Positions 31,893 through 41,322 of a stretch of 64,000 nt of DNA are shown piece by piece; within the stretch, counting starts at the first letter, position 1; each line of letters begins with the position of its first letter. The position numbers and the translations under genes are program-made. Location of the stretch: NCBI RefSeq assembly GCF_003429095.1, contig NZ_QVTE01000016.1:62001-126000 (forward strand), in the 5' to 3' direction. This stretch comes from Peribacillus saganii (GTDB lineage Bacteria; Bacillota; Bacilli; Bacillales; DSM-1321). Under the pieces are notes generated by a model. That model was not told where the DNA came from. It saw only the letters and a program-made list of their open reading frames with translations, and searched no databases.

Positions 31893-33689
31893 ATGGAAGA
31901 AAAAATCAGAACGATCAGCGCTAGAGAGCAGCGCATTGTACTCACGCGGCTGCTGAGTTATTCACGGCCCCATAAAAAATTAATCCTGCTGGCGTTTTTC
32001 TGCTTGTTTTTAACAACAATTGGAGATATTGCGGGCCCAATGCTGGTGAAAATCTTCATCGACGATTATGTAACGAAAAATAATATTGTCTTTGGACCGC
32101 TTTCGGTGCTTGCAGGAGCGTATTTGACGATTCAAGTTCTAAATTTTTTTATTAGTTATTTTCAGCTGCTTACATTCCAGGAAATTGCCTTGAAAATTAT
32201 CCAAGAGCTGAGAGTTGATATTTTTTCAAAGGTCCACCAGCTTGGATTGAAATATTTTGACCAAACACCCGGAGGGAGCACTGTCTCAAGGATCACGAAT
32301 GATACCGAAGCAATAAAGGATATGTTTGTCACTGTATTGGGGACGTTTGTCCAAAGTTTCTTCTTGCTCGGAGGAATCCTGATTGCGATGTTCTTCCTAA
32401 ACGTCAAGCTTGCTATATTCTGTCTGTTTCTGCTGCCGCTCTTATATTTCGTTATAAAAAAATATAGGGAGCATAGTTCAAAGTTTTATCAGGAAATGCG
32501 GGAGCGGCTGAGCCAGATGAATGCCAAGATAAATGAGTCGCTTCAAGGCATGGCGATTATCCAGGTTTTCAATCAGGAACGTCGGCTCCGAAAGGAATTT
32601 AAGCAAGTGAATGACATGCATTTCTCAGCCGGAATGAAGAATATAAAAGTGGATGGCTTATTGCTTCGTCCCGCAATTGATTTGATTTATGTTATTGCAA
32701 TCATGATAGTTTTAAGCTATTTTGGTATATCGTCCTTTCAATCGCCAATTGAATTAGGTGTTCTATACGCGTTCATTAACTATGTGGATAGGTTCTTTGA
32801 GCCTGTTAACCAGGTGATGCAGCGCTTATCATTGTTCCAGCAGGCAATTATTGCGGCTACACGCGTATTTAAGGTTTTGGATGAAGGTGAATTGGCACCA
32901 GGATACGATGGTGAAGATGTAAACCGCATTACTGAAGGAAAAATTGAATTTAAAAACATCTGTTTTTCATACGATGGCAAGCGAGATGTTTTAAAAAATA
33001 TTTCATTTACGGCAATGCCAGGTGAAACAGTAGCTCTTGTAGGGCATACCGGAAGCGGTAAAAGCTCAATCATCAACTTAATGATGAGGTTTTATGAATT
33101 CGGCAAGGGAGATATCCTGATTGACGATGTCTCAATAAAAAATTATGCAAATGAAGAACTGCGCAGGAAAATGGGATTGGTTCTGCAGGATCCGTTTTTG
33201 TTCTTCGGGACGGTAAAAGACAATATCAGGCTAAATAACGAGGAAATATCTGATTCGGATATTCATAAAGCTGCTGAATTTGTCCAGGCGCATCGGTTTA
33301 TCGAACAACTTCAGGATGGGTATGACCATAAGGTGGTTGAAAGGGGTTCTACTTTTTCAAGCGGGCAAAGACAGCTGATTGCCTTTGCCAGAACGATTGC
33401 TTCTAACCCGAAAATATTGGTACTGGATGAGGCGACAGCAAACATTGACACTGAAACCGAGGAAGCCATCCTGATTGCCCTTGAAAAATTGCGAAGAGGC
33501 AGGACGACAATTGCTATCGCTCATCGGCTCTCCACTATACAGGATGCCGATTCAATATTGGTGCTCCATCAAGGAGAAATAGTAGAAAGAGGCACGCATC
33601 AGCAGCTGCTTCAGAATCAAGGGCTTTATTATAAAATGTATTTGCTTCAAAACGGTTTGGTAGACAAAATGGAGGATGCGGTTCATTAG
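31893..33689 (+). CDS. ABC exporter half-transporter, catalytic subunit (YheH/BmrD-like)
   Basis: A 598-residue protein starting at ATG 31893 after GCAGGGAGGATAAC; an in-frame codon at 31872 inside the previous gene is less likely. Membrane domain at about 30-320, ATPase at about 350-590. Walker A is ALVGHTGSGKSS and Walker B ILVLDEATANID with the catalytic Glu. The signature is STFSSGQRQL, with Ser in place of the first Gly. It completes one proper ATP site with the partner gene. Substrate unknown. It ends close to the converging Spo0E-like gene. Confidence 0.88.
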   Translation: MEEKIRTISAREQRIVLTRLLSYSRPHKKLILLAFFCLFLTTIGDIAGPMLVKIFIDDYVTKNNIVFGPLSVLAGAYLTIQVLNFFISYFQLLTFQEIALKIIQELRVDIFSKVHQLGLKYFDQTPGGSTVSRITNDTEAIKDMFVTVLGTFVQSFFLLGGILIAMFFLNVKLAIFCLFLLPLLYFVIKKYREHSSKFYQEMRERLSQMNAKINESLQGMAIIQVFNQERRLRKEFKQVNDMHFSAGMKNIKVDGLLLRPAIDLIYVIAIMIVLSYFGISSFQSPIELGVLYAFINYVDRFFEPVNQVMQRLSLFQQAIIAATRVFKVLDEGELAPGYDGEDVNRITEGKIEFKNICFSYDGKRDVLKNISFTAMPGETVALVGHTGSGKSSIINLMMRFYEFGKGDILIDDVSIKNYANEELRRKMGLVLQDPFLFFGTVKDNIRLNNEEISDSDIHKAAEFVQAHRFIEQLQDGYDHKVVERGSTFSSGQRQLIAFARTIASNPKILVLDEATANIDTETEEAILIALEKLRRGRTTIAIAHRLSTIQDADSILVLHQGEIVERGTHQQLLQNQGLYYKMYLLQNGLVDKMEDAVH

Positions 33690-33747
33690 GCAGTGGTTTA
33701 TGGCCGGAGAGTACAAAAGCGATGAAAGACATAAGGATGTATGAGGT

Positions 33748-33915
33748 TTAAGTGACATCGGCTTTTAGAAATTTGGTATTATACAAGTTTAAAAGCCGGT
33801 CTAATTCCTGGCTGTGTTCAACAGTAATATGCGAGCTTAATCCATTTTTTAAAACTACCTGGAAAAGCTCTACTCTCTTTTCTTCAATTAGTTCAAGAAG
33901 CTCTTGTTTTAACAC
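33748..33915 (-). CDS. Spo0E-like aspartyl-phosphate phosphatase
   Basis: A 55-residue protein starting at GTG 33915, with GAGG nine bases before it. The motif HSQELDRLLNLY is the signature of the Spo0E/YnzD family, small helical-hairpin proteins that remove phosphate from Spo0A~P and delay sporulation. The N-terminal helix (LLELIEEKRVELFQVVLK) also fits. It converges with the ABC exporter. Its presence supports a spore-forming host. Which phosphoprotein it acts on cannot be told from sequence. Confidence 0.82.
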   Translation of the reverse strand: MLKQELLELIEEKRVELFQVVLKNGLSSHITVEHSQELDRLLNLYNTKFLKADVT

Positions 33916-34146
33916 GGCTGCCGACCTCGCATTTATTAGTATAGCGGTATGTAATTAGTATAATAGAGCATGAAAATAAATTCAAATGGGAAGATAGCTA
34001 ATACTTATTGGGAAATTGTGAAGAAAATTCCCGTAAAAACAAACCGTTTTTTTAACAGCCATACAAAATTCACAAAGGGATTCATATCATTATTTGAATT
34101 GATTTGTTAGAATAATTTTAAGAGGTCTTTTTAGGAGTTGTAATAC

Positions 34147-34854
34147 ATGAATGATGTAAATGTTTTCCTTGCGTTTGGTGCAGGGTTTCTTAGTTTTATT
34201 TCACCGTGCTGTTTACCTTTATATCCAGCATTTTTATCCTATATTACAGGCATGAGCGTAGGAGAAATAAAGACAGATAACGCCATGCTGCAGAGGCGCA
34301 GCATGCTTCATACTATTTTCTTTCTTCTCGGTTTTTCCGTAATTTTTATTGCGATCGGCTTTGGTGCATCCTTTGTGGGCAATTTTTTTAATACATATAA
34401 AGACTTGATTAGGCAGATTGGCGCTATTGTTATTGTTTTCTTCGGTTTTGTCATCGTTGGACTTTTCCAGCCGAAGTTACTTATGCAGGATAAGCGTTTC
34501 GAATTTAAGCGTCGTCCTAGTGGTTACCTTGGTTCATCATTAATCGGAATGGCCTTTGCTGCTGGATGGACACCGTGTACTGGTCCGATTCTGATGGCTG
34601 TTTTGGCACTTGCTGCAACCAACCCTAGCTCCAGTCTGTTTTATATGATTGCATATATACTTGGATTTGCAATTCCTTTCTTCATCCTTTCTTTCTTTAT
34701 TGGAAAGATGAAATGGATAAGAAAATATAGCCATGTAATCGTCAAAGTCGGCGGCTATATTATGATTCTTATGGGGATTATATTATTCTTTGATTGGATG
34801 ACAAAAATCATTATCTGGCTGTCCCCGCTTTTTGGCGGATTTACGGGATTTTAA
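34147..34854 (+). CDS. ccdA: Cytochrome c biogenesis thiol transporter CcdA
   Basis: A 235-residue membrane protein with six helices. The redox Cys pair is in [12 protein letters not shown] (first helix) and [12 protein letters not shown] (fourth helix), as in the DsbD/CcdA family. It carries reducing power across the membrane for haem attachment to cytochromes c and for spore thiol proteins. The following genes, a CheY-like regulator and CcdC, reproduce the B. subtilis ccdA-yneI-ccdC order, so the assignment is firm. ATG 34147 follows TTTTTAGGAGTTG. Confidence 0.95.
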   Translation: MNDVNVFLAFGAGFLSFISPCCLPLYPAFLSYITGMSVGEIKTDNAMLQRRSMLHTIFFLLGFSVIFIAIGFGASFVGNFFNTYKDLIRQIGAIVIVFFGFVIVGLFQPKLLMQDKRFEFKRRPSGYLGSSLIGMAFAAGWTPCTGPILMAVLALAATNPSSSLFYMIAYILGFAIPFFILSFFIGKMKWIRKYSHVIVKVGGYIMILMGIILFFDWMTKIIIWLSPLFGGFTGF

Positions 34855-35010
34855 AATCTTTGTCTATATATGATTCCAAATTTGTCGCATTTTTTTAATT
34901 GATATAAACCCTTATGTTAGTTATATTTAACATTGTGATTATTGGTAAAATTATTCAATTTTCTTTGGCAATATTTTCATCCGTTGTTCAATGTCGAGGA
35001 GGATCCAGCA

Positions 35011-35370
35011 GTGACTAGAATATTGATTGTTGATGATGCAAAATTTATGAGAATAACGCTCTCAAATATCTTGAAAAAAGCAGATTTTGAAGTTGTAGGT
35101 GAAGCAGAGAATGGAAAGCAGGCCATTGAATTTTACCGTGATCTCAATCCTGATCTCGTCATAATGGACATTACGATGCCTGAATTAAGCGGTCTTGATG
35201 CTATTAAACAAATAAAGCTGGAGTTTCCTCAAGCTAAGGTGATAATGTGCTCGGCAATGGGGCAGCAAAAAATGGTGATGGAAGCAATTGAAGCTGGCGC
35301 TAAAGATTTTATCATAAAGCCTTTCGATGAAAACCGGGTACATGAAGCAGTTAACCGTGTTCTCAGCTGA
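35011..35370 (+). CDS. yneI: CheY-like response regulator (YneI/CcdB)
   Basis: A 119-residue single receiver domain starting at GTG 35011 after GAGGAGG; an in-frame start at 34942 has no site. The acidic pocket is Asp8/Asp9 (ILIVDDAKFMR), the phosphorylation site Asp53 (VIMDITMPE), the switch Ser in MCSAMG, and the Lys in FIIKPFDE. It has no output domain. Position between ccdA and ccdC identifies it as the B. subtilis YneI counterpart, whose role is still unclear. A strong terminator follows. Confidence 0.9.
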   Translation: MTRILIVDDAKFMRITLSNILKKADFEVVGEAENGKQAIEFYRDLNPDLVIMDITMPELSGLDAIKQIKLEFPQAKVIMCSAMGQQKMVMEAIEAGAKDFIIKPFDENRVHEAVNRVLS

Positions 35371-35398
35371 CCGTTAGAATCCTCTAACGGTTTTTTTT
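35371..35398 (+). terminator. Terminator after yneI
   Basis: CCGTTAGA (35371-35378), loop ATCC, TCTAACGG (35383-35390), then eight T. A clean intrinsic terminator. Confidence 0.92.
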
Positions 35399-35573
35399 GA
35401 GAATATGGTCAATTTACGTAATTATATTTGATGAAGTGAAGTCACCAAATGCTGTATGGCAAAGAGTTTTTTAATCTGGAAAAATTTCAGTTGCCTCCCA
35501 GTGACTCCTTTTTTTCACTATCGCGATAGGCTATAATTAGGTAGAACTTTATTCTATATACATAAAGGAATGA

Positions 35574-36056
35574 ATGTATTTGTTATATTTGTCTACTGGT
35601 TTTGCTATATTCATGGCTATCCTGGTTATGTTTATCAGGATGAAAGCGGCAAAACGACCAGTGTCCGCAAAAAAAATAATATTGCCTCCAATTTTTATGA
35701 GCACTGGAGCACTGATGTTTATCCACCCTATGTTCAGGGTTACTTTATTGGAAGTTTTAGAGGCTTTAACGGTAGGCATACTATTTTCTATCTTATTAAT
35801 AAAGACTTCTAATTTTGAAATTAAAGATAAACATATTTACTTAAAAAGGTCGAAAGCTTTTGTTTTCATCCTGATAGGGCTTCTGATAATAAGAGTCATA
35901 GCCAAACTGATCTTAAGTTCCTCTATAGATGTGGGAGAACTGAGCGGAATGTTTTGGATTCTTGCATTTGGAATGATTGTTCCTTGGCGCATCGCTATGT
36001 ACTTGCAGTATAAAAAGCTTGAAAACGAATTGAATAAAAGTGTTCCGATAAAGTAA
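35574..36056 (+). CDS. ccdC: CcdC-like membrane protein (YneJ)
   Basis: A 160-residue protein with four or five membrane helices (first MYLLYLSTGFAIFMAILVMF) starting at ATG 35574 after AAAGGAATGA. The phrase LPPIFMSTGALMFIHPMFR and the ending RIAMYLQYKKLE match the CcdC family. It lies after ccdA and yneI as in B. subtilis, where CcdC is not essential for cytochrome c synthesis. A terminator follows. Confidence 0.88.
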   Translation: MYLLYLSTGFAIFMAILVMFIRMKAAKRPVSAKKIILPPIFMSTGALMFIHPMFRVTLLEVLEALTVGILFSILLIKTSNFEIKDKHIYLKRSKAFVFILIGLLIIRVIAKLILSSSIDVGELSGMFWILAFGMIVPWRIAMYLQYKKLENELNKSVPIK

Positions 36057-36064
36057 ATCAATTA

Positions 36065-36087
36065 CTCACCGAACGGTGGGTTTTTTT
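36065..36087 (+). terminator. Terminator after ccdC
   Basis: CTCACC (36065-36070), loop GAAC, GGTGGG (36075-36080), then seven T. Confidence 0.75.
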
Positions 36088-36451
36088 ATTTGGGATGGTA
36101 AATAAAGCAAAATACAAGACATAAGATGCTGAACTCATAGATTTCACGTTACTGCAAATAAAAAAGTAAAAACCCGTACAATAGTAGTAGGGATTGGATT
36201 TAATTGTACATAACATACTGCTAACATGTCGCTATTGTCTGCTAGCATTATGTTAGCATTATCTATTTCAACTGAAATATACCATTTGTGCATCAACAAT
36301 TCTTTGTTTCCACTAATCCTGAAAGACTGAGAGGAACAAGTAAACAGTTAGTTCTATTAACGGACTTTCTAGCCTATAAACATTGCCTTCAGTTTAAGAC
36401 CGATAAGTAAATCGGATATCCCTGTTTAAAAGAAAACTAAGCTTAATAAAA
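36088..36451. other. Non-coding stretch with a small inverted repeat
   Basis: No gene seen. GCTAACAT (36220-36227) and ATGTTAGC (36250-36257) form an inverted repeat, with a further GCTAGC inside. It could be an operator or a decayed hairpin. Confidence 0.45.
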
Positions 36452-36492
36452 AAACCTGAAAATCATTTGTGATAAAAATGATTTTAGGTTTT
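36452..36492. terminator. Long bidirectional hairpin downstream of yceI
   Basis: AAACCTGAAAATCATTT (36452-36468) pairs with AAATGATTTTAGGTTT (36477-36492), with A-rich and T-rich flanks. It ends the yceI transcript on the - strand. Confidence 0.8.
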
Positions 36493-36503
36493 TTATATAT
36501 ATA

Positions 36504-37037
36504 TTATGCTTGCTTACCTGCTTCAATGGTAATGGATATTTTAATTTGGTCTCCAATAAGAACGCCGCCCGTTTCGAGCGCAGCATTGTAAGTAAGGCCG
36601 TAATCGCTGCGGTTTACTTTTCCTTCTGCACTGAACCCCACTTTATCGTTGCCCCAAGGATCTTTTCCCTGGCCTTCAAATGTAGCAGTGAATGTTTCTG
36701 AACGTGTAACTCCGTGAAGCGTAACATCCCCGGTAATTTCGTATTCATCGTCATCTTTTTTCACGATATTTGTAGATTTAAAGTTTATGTTTGGATATTG
36801 TTCCACATCAAAGAAATCTGCAGATTTAAGATGCGCATCCCGATCGCCGTTTCTTGTGTCAATGCTTGAAGCATCAACGCTAAATTCAATATCAGCAGAA
36901 GTCAAATCAGCAGGATCTGCATCAATAGAAGCCTCAAAATTATGGAATGTTCCTTTAACCTTCGCAATCATCATATGCTTTACTGAAAATTCTACACTGC
37001 TGTGTGATGCATCTACTACCCATTTTTCCTTGGTCAT
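36504..37037 (-). CDS. YceI-family lipid-binding protein
   Basis: A 177-residue protein of the YceI lipocalin-like family: WVVDASHSSVEFSVKHMMIA at the N-terminus, then RNGDRDAHLKSADFFDVEQY and VTLHGVTRSETF, all standard family landmarks. The fold is a beta barrel that holds a long isoprenoid chain. No signal peptide is present, so it is cytoplasmic, as in many Firmicutes. AGGAGG precedes ATG 37037. The gene is monocistronic. Confidence 0.93.
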   Translation of the reverse strand: MTKEKWVVDASHSSVEFSVKHMMIAKVKGTFHNFEASIDADPADLTSADIEFSVDASSIDTRNGDRDAHLKSADFFDVEQYPNINFKSTNIVKKDDDEYEITGDVTLHGVTRSETFTATFEGQGKDPWGNDKVGFSAEGKVNRSDYGLTYNAALETGGVLIGDQIKISITIEAGKQA

Positions 37038-37774
37038 TTTTATTCCTCCTAAATTGTTTTCCGCTAATTTAAAATATCTTTAATTAGAGATAATTGAAAC
37101 TAAGATAAATTATATTCAGGTTTTTTATATTTGTCAATAAAAAAATTTAAAATAATTTTCCAGTTATTCCTGGATATGGGATTAGAGGATGGACCCAGAG
37201 GGTTTCCCGTTACATTAGCAAAACCTAAATGAATCTAAAAAAGTGGCTTTTTAAACAGCGCAAGAACAATGCGGTAAAGGTAAGGGCAAGAAACAGTGTT
37301 AGTGTGATTGGAATTCTATATACTTTGATAAATAAATAATCAGGTCGGAGGGCTATTTAACGAAGGAGTGTGGGGTATAGAGTTGCCTGAAAGATTGGTA
37401 GTTTGTATCTCCAATATAAAGTAAAGCATGTCTCCTAATTATCTCTATAGAGGAAAAATTGTTGACTGATGTGTATTACTCGAAATTAAGATAAAACTAA
37501 AACTTAAAAGAGAGAATTTAACAAAATATCTGGATTTGCCTGCCTTTTCTTTCTCAATAGCGCTTCTTTATTCACCAGGTTTTTGGTTGTTTATTACATG
37601 TATATTGACAATCCCAATGTTTAACATTCGGCCTCCTGTGGTCTATAAATCGTGGAAATCAACTATTTCTCAATGGATTCGTTCACGATCTTAACCTCTT
37701 CATATATTGCCATGTCAGAGGTAATGTCCGCCTCCGGGATGATAAAATTTCTCTTTGTACGTATTTTTTTACAT
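37038..37774. other. Long non-coding stretch before the cold-shock gene
   Basis: No convincing gene on either strand. A short - strand frame near 37210-37320 encodes a hydrophobic stretch (IPITLTLFLALTFTALFLRC) but lacks a start and ribosome site, so it is left unannotated. Confidence 0.5.
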
Positions 37775-37803
37775 TTGCTTTAAATACCACTTTCTGTTAC
37801 AAT
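37775..37803 (+). promoter_or_regulatory. Sigma-A promoter of the cold-shock gene
   Basis: TTGCTT (37775-37780), a 17-base spacer, and TACAAT (37798-37803). It predicts a 5' leader of about 115 bases before the ATG, the length typical of cold-shock mRNAs that refold at low temperature. Confidence 0.75.
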
Positions 37804-37926
37804 AAAAGAGAATTATTTTTGTTCGGTGTAAAGGATATGTTAAGTTTTTTGACTTTTCGTCTTGATGATCACTTTGGGCAAGGATAGTAACACATTGTGT
37901 GTCTAGCACACTAGGAGGCAACAAAA

Positions 37927-38127
37927 ATGGAACAAGGTACAGTTAAATGGTTTAATGCAGAAAAAGGTTTTGGATTTATCGAACGTGAAGGTGGAGACGA
38001 CGTATTCGTTCATTTCTCTGCTATCCAATCTGAAGGTTTTAAATCATTAGACGAAGGTCAAAAAGTTACTTTTGACGTTGAGCAAGGAGCTCGTGGACCT
38101 CAAGCTTCAAACGTACAAAAAGCTTAA
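37927..38127 (+). CDS. Cold-shock protein (CspB/CspD type)
   Basis: A 66-residue cold-shock-domain protein. RNP1 is GFGFIE and RNP2 is VFVHF, with the aromatic residues for single-stranded nucleic acid binding in place (Trp8, Phe15, Phe17, Phe27). It acts as an RNA chaperone. A very strong Shine-Dalgarno (CTAGGAGG) precedes ATG 37927, and a long leader is predicted. A decayed copy of the leader end and first codons is found at 39258. Which csp paralogue it is cannot be settled from one gene. Confidence 0.95.
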   Translation: MEQGTVKWFNAEKGFGFIEREGGDDVFVHFSAIQSEGFKSLDEGQKVTFDVEQGARGPQASNVQKA

Positions 38128-38141
38128 TATATTTTCGAAAA

Positions 38142-38177
38142 AAACAGATCCTTTGTATGGGTCTGTTTTTTTTTTTT
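38142..38177 (+). terminator. Terminator of the cold-shock gene
   Basis: AAACAGATCC (38142-38151) pairs with GGGTCTGTTT (38159-38168), followed by a run of thirteen T. Confidence 0.9.
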
Positions 38178-38204
38178 GCTTTAAAAGTTAAAAGTTAAAA
38201 GCTG

Positions 38205-38237
38205 AAAAAACCTGCTCAACTGATGAGCAGGTTTTTT
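38205..38237. terminator. Perfect 14-bp bidirectional terminator
   Basis: AAAAAACCTGCTCA (38205-38218), loop ACTGA, TGAGCAGGTTTTTT (38224-38237). It backs up the csp terminator on the + strand and can stop carD transcription on the - strand. Confidence 0.9.
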
Positions 38238-38571
38238 GGTACAAACAGTAAAGGAATGGTGCGTTAAAAGGTTTAACTTAGTATAGCATAGTTTATAACG
38301 ATAACCTATTTTCTTCAAAAAATAATTTTATCCTGATTTTTTACAGAGAAAAGTGTGATGAAAAGCGACATTTACGGGAAAAGAGGAACGATAATTGATG
38401 GTTTCCATTTACATAAACAGGAGGGGAAGGGTTGAAGAGTATGTGATGTAAGATTTGGTGATTGTCTAATGTAACGGCAAAAGGGGTTATATGTTGCGAA
38501 GTGAGCCGGAGGGGAGAATGTAAATACGATTATTTCCATTATGGAAGGGGGGAGAGAAAAATCGATAGTGA
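38238..38571. other. Non-coding stretch between csp and carD
   Basis: No gene is seen. It is AT-rich on the left and G-rich on the right (GGAGGGGAAGG, GGAAGGGGGGAG). It lies in the 3' region of carD. Confidence 0.5.
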
Positions 38572-39045
38572 TTATCTGTTTGCTATTAACATCGCAGTTG
38601 CCTGCACTTCAGAAATTCCTTTTATTAATCCTAATTCGCCGATCAAAATTTTTCGCGCATTTTCTAGCATTTGTTTTTCGCTGGAATTAAGAGTCTTTTC
38701 TTTTTGGATCCGCATTAAATCCCGAACTACTTCGGCGCCTTCCCTTAATTTTCCTGAACGCATTTTTTCTGAGTTAATCTTGTATCTCTGTTTCCAGGAT
38801 AATGATGTATCGGTTTCTCCCTGATGGAAAACATCCATTACCATGTCCATCGAAAGCGTATCGGCAACCAAACGAATACTTGTCTTGGTTATATTTTTTA
38901 TAGGAACAAGTACTTGCATTTTATTTATAGGTATATTTATTACAAAATACTTCTGAATTTGTCCTTGAATTTCCTTTTCTTCAATCTTCTCAATTACGCC
39001 TGCTCCGTACATTGGATATATAATGTTGTCTCCAATCTCAAACAA
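38572..39045 (-). CDS. CarD-family transcription regulator
   Basis: A 157-residue protein. Residues 1-60 are the RNA-polymerase-interacting domain (FEIGDNIIYPMYGAGVIEKI, the CarD/CdnL/TRCF opening). The rest is the helical DNA-contacting domain with the conserved Trp in DTSLSWKQRYKIN. It binds the RNA polymerase beta subunit and stabilises open promoter complexes. B. subtilis YdeB belongs to this family. AAGGAGATGATT precedes ATG 39045. Confidence 0.92.
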   Translation of the reverse strand: MFEIGDNIIYPMYGAGVIEKIEEKEIQGQIQKYFVINIPINKMQVLVPIKNITKTSIRLVADTLSMDMVMDVFHQGETDTSLSWKQRYKINSEKMRSGKLREGAEVVRDLMRIQKEKTLNSSEKQMLENARKILIGELGLIKGISEVQATAMLIANR

Positions 39046-39257
39046 ATAATCATCTCCTTATAGTGTATTTTAATAATAACATGATTGATTATTTTTATCA
39101 AATTTTTAATAATAACATTAATATTAAATTAGTGTCAATAGTTTTTGTTTTTTTTAACACTGGAATTACTAAGTTGTTTTTCTAATTCCTAAATTATAGT
39201 AAATGTGACTGCTGTAAGCAGTTGCAATGGTACATTTTAAAGCTGGGCTTTCCAGAC

Positions 39258-39345
39258 ACTAGGAGGGAACAGGAGATTGAACAAGGTACTGTTATATGAT
39301 TTAATGCAGAAAAAGGTTTCGGTTTTATCGAACGCAACTTGGCTC
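39258..39345 (+). pseudogene. Decayed second copy of the cold-shock gene start
   Basis: From the ribosome site (CACTAGGAGG) through about 22 codons this matches the csp gene at 37927 (EQGTV, then [12 protein letters not shown]). The start codon has become ATT and codon 8 is TGA in place of TGG, and after the RNP1 region the similarity ends. It is a truncated duplicate. The frame continuing past the break to 39528 has no known protein match that I can see. Confidence 0.8.
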
Positions 39346-39769
39346 CAGTGTGTACAGTTTAATGGGTTACTCGGTCGAGGACTTGTCACAATTGCAAAGT
39401 CCGGTTCACTCAAATTTGGGTTTTTTCGATTAACGGTTGCATATAATGGCTTTTTCTGTGCGGTATTCCTTCATTGGAAAAATTCGGCGGAAGGGCATTT
39501 AATTTGGAGCCAAGCCAAAACCAATTAGGAGAAATGGATGGATGGTCCCATGATTGGAGGGGTAAATGGCGGAATCTCTTTCCCATCAAAAGTATATTTG
39601 CGTTGACTGGAATTTTTTTTGCGGGATTGAAACAGTTACAGGCATGCGGATGATCTAAAAAGCAATATAAAAGAAAATTTCAGTCTACGAATGTAGATGC
39701 TCGGAAGAAGCGGTCAGTTCCCGAATCTCTAAAAGATGGAACTGACCCTAACTATTATTATCTAACTAT
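39346..39769. other. Stretch without a recognisable gene
   Basis: An open frame continues from the csp remnant to 39528, but it has the look of chance coding. No promoter or RNA signal is evident. Confidence 0.45.
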
Positions 39770-40306
39770 TTATAAGCTGCTATTGTTCCGTAAAACAGTT
39801 ATAAAACCGCCCAAAATATCATGGCTGACAGTAAATCCTTTTCGTATATAGAATTCAAGGGCGCTATTATTGCCATTTGAGACAAAAATAAAATAATCTT
39901 CGATGTCATCAAATGTCTCCAACCATTCCCGGGACATGCTGAAAAGTTTCGAACCTATTCCGTATTGTCTGTACTCTTCTTTAATATAAAATTGCGATAA
40001 ACAACCTACATGATTTTTACTAACAGATTCAAGATCGAAAAAAGTGGCAAAATCATTCGAATATGTTTCTTTGGGAGAGATATTTGAATATACATAACCT
40101 ACTGGTTCATCACTATGTTTAACTACGACAATATGATTGTATATTGCACTCTTTAATGAAGGAAGCAGTCTGGTGTCAAAATTCATGCTGTCAAACAACT
40201 CGGGTGTAATGTATGATTTGGACTTTTGGAATGCCATCAATTCATTGCATAGATCTCGGATTATTTCGATTTCATCGACAGGTAAAATTTCATATGTTAA
40301 ATGCAT
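39770..40306 (-). CDS. GNAT-family N-acetyltransferase
   Basis: A 178-residue acetyltransferase. The acetyl-CoA site is in CLSQFYIKEEYRQYGIGSKL, with the Q-x-x-G-x-G signature QYGIGS, followed by the helix and FVSNGNNSALEFYIRKGF, the usual last motif. It would transfer acetyl from acetyl-CoA to an amine; the substrate is unknown. The ribosome site is AGGGAGCTAAAT before ATG 40306. It stands alone between the csp remnant and cysL. Confidence 0.9.
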   Translation of the reverse strand: MHLTYEILPVDEIEIIRDLCNELMAFQKSKSYITPELFDSMNFDTRLLPSLKSAIYNHIVVVKHSDEPVGYVYSNISPKETYSNDFATFFDLESVSKNHVGCLSQFYIKEEYRQYGIGSKLFSMSREWLETFDDIEDYFIFVSNGNNSALEFYIRKGFTVSHDILGGFITVLRNNSSL

Positions 40307-40413
40307 ATTTAGCTCCCTTATTTATTACTCTTACGTTTATCTTTTTATGAAGCCTTAGTAATGCTAGAGGCTTTTGATATAAAAGACTATATGAAACAAC
40401 AAGACCAAACAAC

Positions 40414-41322
40414 TCAAACTTCATTCCCATCCTTGTAATCAACCCATTTTCTATTTAATGCACTAATGAAGGTCTTTACATTTTTTTTATCCTGCATGAT
40501 CGGTGAGTAAATATAAGAAAGCGTCCTGGTAAAAGAATGATCCTTCAGCTTTATTATTGAAAGATTTCCATTCTGAAGATCTCTTTCAATAACACTTCGC
40601 GAAAGCAATGAAAGTCCCATTCCATGGATAAGGGTTTCTTTAATTCCTTGATTGCTGCTGATAGTCAGCATTGATTTTATTTTTAAACCATTTGAGCGGA
40701 TGACATGGTTAAGATATTCTCGCGTCCCGGAGCCAACTTCTCTTGTTATCCATGCTTGATCCTGCAGGTCTGCAATGGTTGCTTCATCCCTGCAAGCCAG
40801 CGAATGATAAGGGGACGAAACAATGAAAAGCTCGTCCTTCATAAATGGGTTCACGGTTACCTCATTTTCATTTGTTTGACCTTCAATTAGGCCAATATCT
40901 ACATTATACATCCTGACAGACTCAGTAATTTCTTCAGTATTCCCAATGATAACCTGGAGTTCAAGCTCCGGATATTTTTTTTGGAGGTCAAACAGCAGGG
41001 AGGGAAGGATATACTCTCCAATGGTAAAACTGGCTCCGATCTTTAGCTCTCCTTTTATGGAGTTATGGTGTTCCAGGATGTCTTGCCGGGTCTGTTCGTA
41101 AATAGTGATCATTTGTTTGGCCCGTTCGTATAAAATTTCACCGGTAGGGGTGATTTTTAACCATTTTGGCGAACGGACAAATAATTGGGTCTGGAATTCT
41201 TTCTCCAGATTTTTTATATGTAAACTTACACTTGGTTGTGACATCCGCAGCATTTCGGCTGTTTTTGTAAAATTTTTCACTTCCGCAACTGTTACGAAAG
41301 TCTTTAACGCATCATAATACAT
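40414..41322 (-). CDS. cysL: LysR-type regulator of sulfite reductase genes (CysL-like)
   Basis: A 302-residue LysR regulator: winged helix at 1-60 (FVTVAEVKNFTKTAEMLRMS, recognition helix QPSVSLHIKNLE) and a two-lobed effector domain at 90-290. It is divergent from cysJI with a 237-base gap, the classical layout for a LysR activator of its neighbour. In B. subtilis CysL activates cysJI. The symbol rests on this context and on family resemblance. ATG 41322 is preceded by GGCGGGATCCCT. Confidence 0.85.
   Translation of the reverse strand: MYYDALKTFVTVAEVKNFTKTAEMLRMSQPSVSLHIKNLEKEFQTQLFVRSPKWLKITPTGEILYERAKQMITIYEQTRQDILEHHNSIKGELKIGASFTIGEYILPSLLFDLQKKYPELELQVIIGNTEEITESVRMYNVDIGLIEGQTNENEVTVNPFMKDELFIVSSPYHSLACRDEATIADLQDQAWITREVGSGTREYLNHVIRSNGLKIKSMLTISSNQGIKETLIHGMGLSLLSRSVIERDLQNGNLSIIKLKDHSFTRTLSYIYSPIMQDKKNVKTFISALNRKWVDYKDGNEV

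Noticed and set aside
37210-37320. Hydrophobic - strand frame resembling a one-helix membrane peptide
   Set aside because: No start codon, ribosome site or promoter fits, and AT-rich DNA often yields such stretches by chance.
39277-39528. Open frame of 83 codons after the csp remnant
   Set aside because: Only the first third is csp-like and in a broken copy; the rest has no protein character I recognise.
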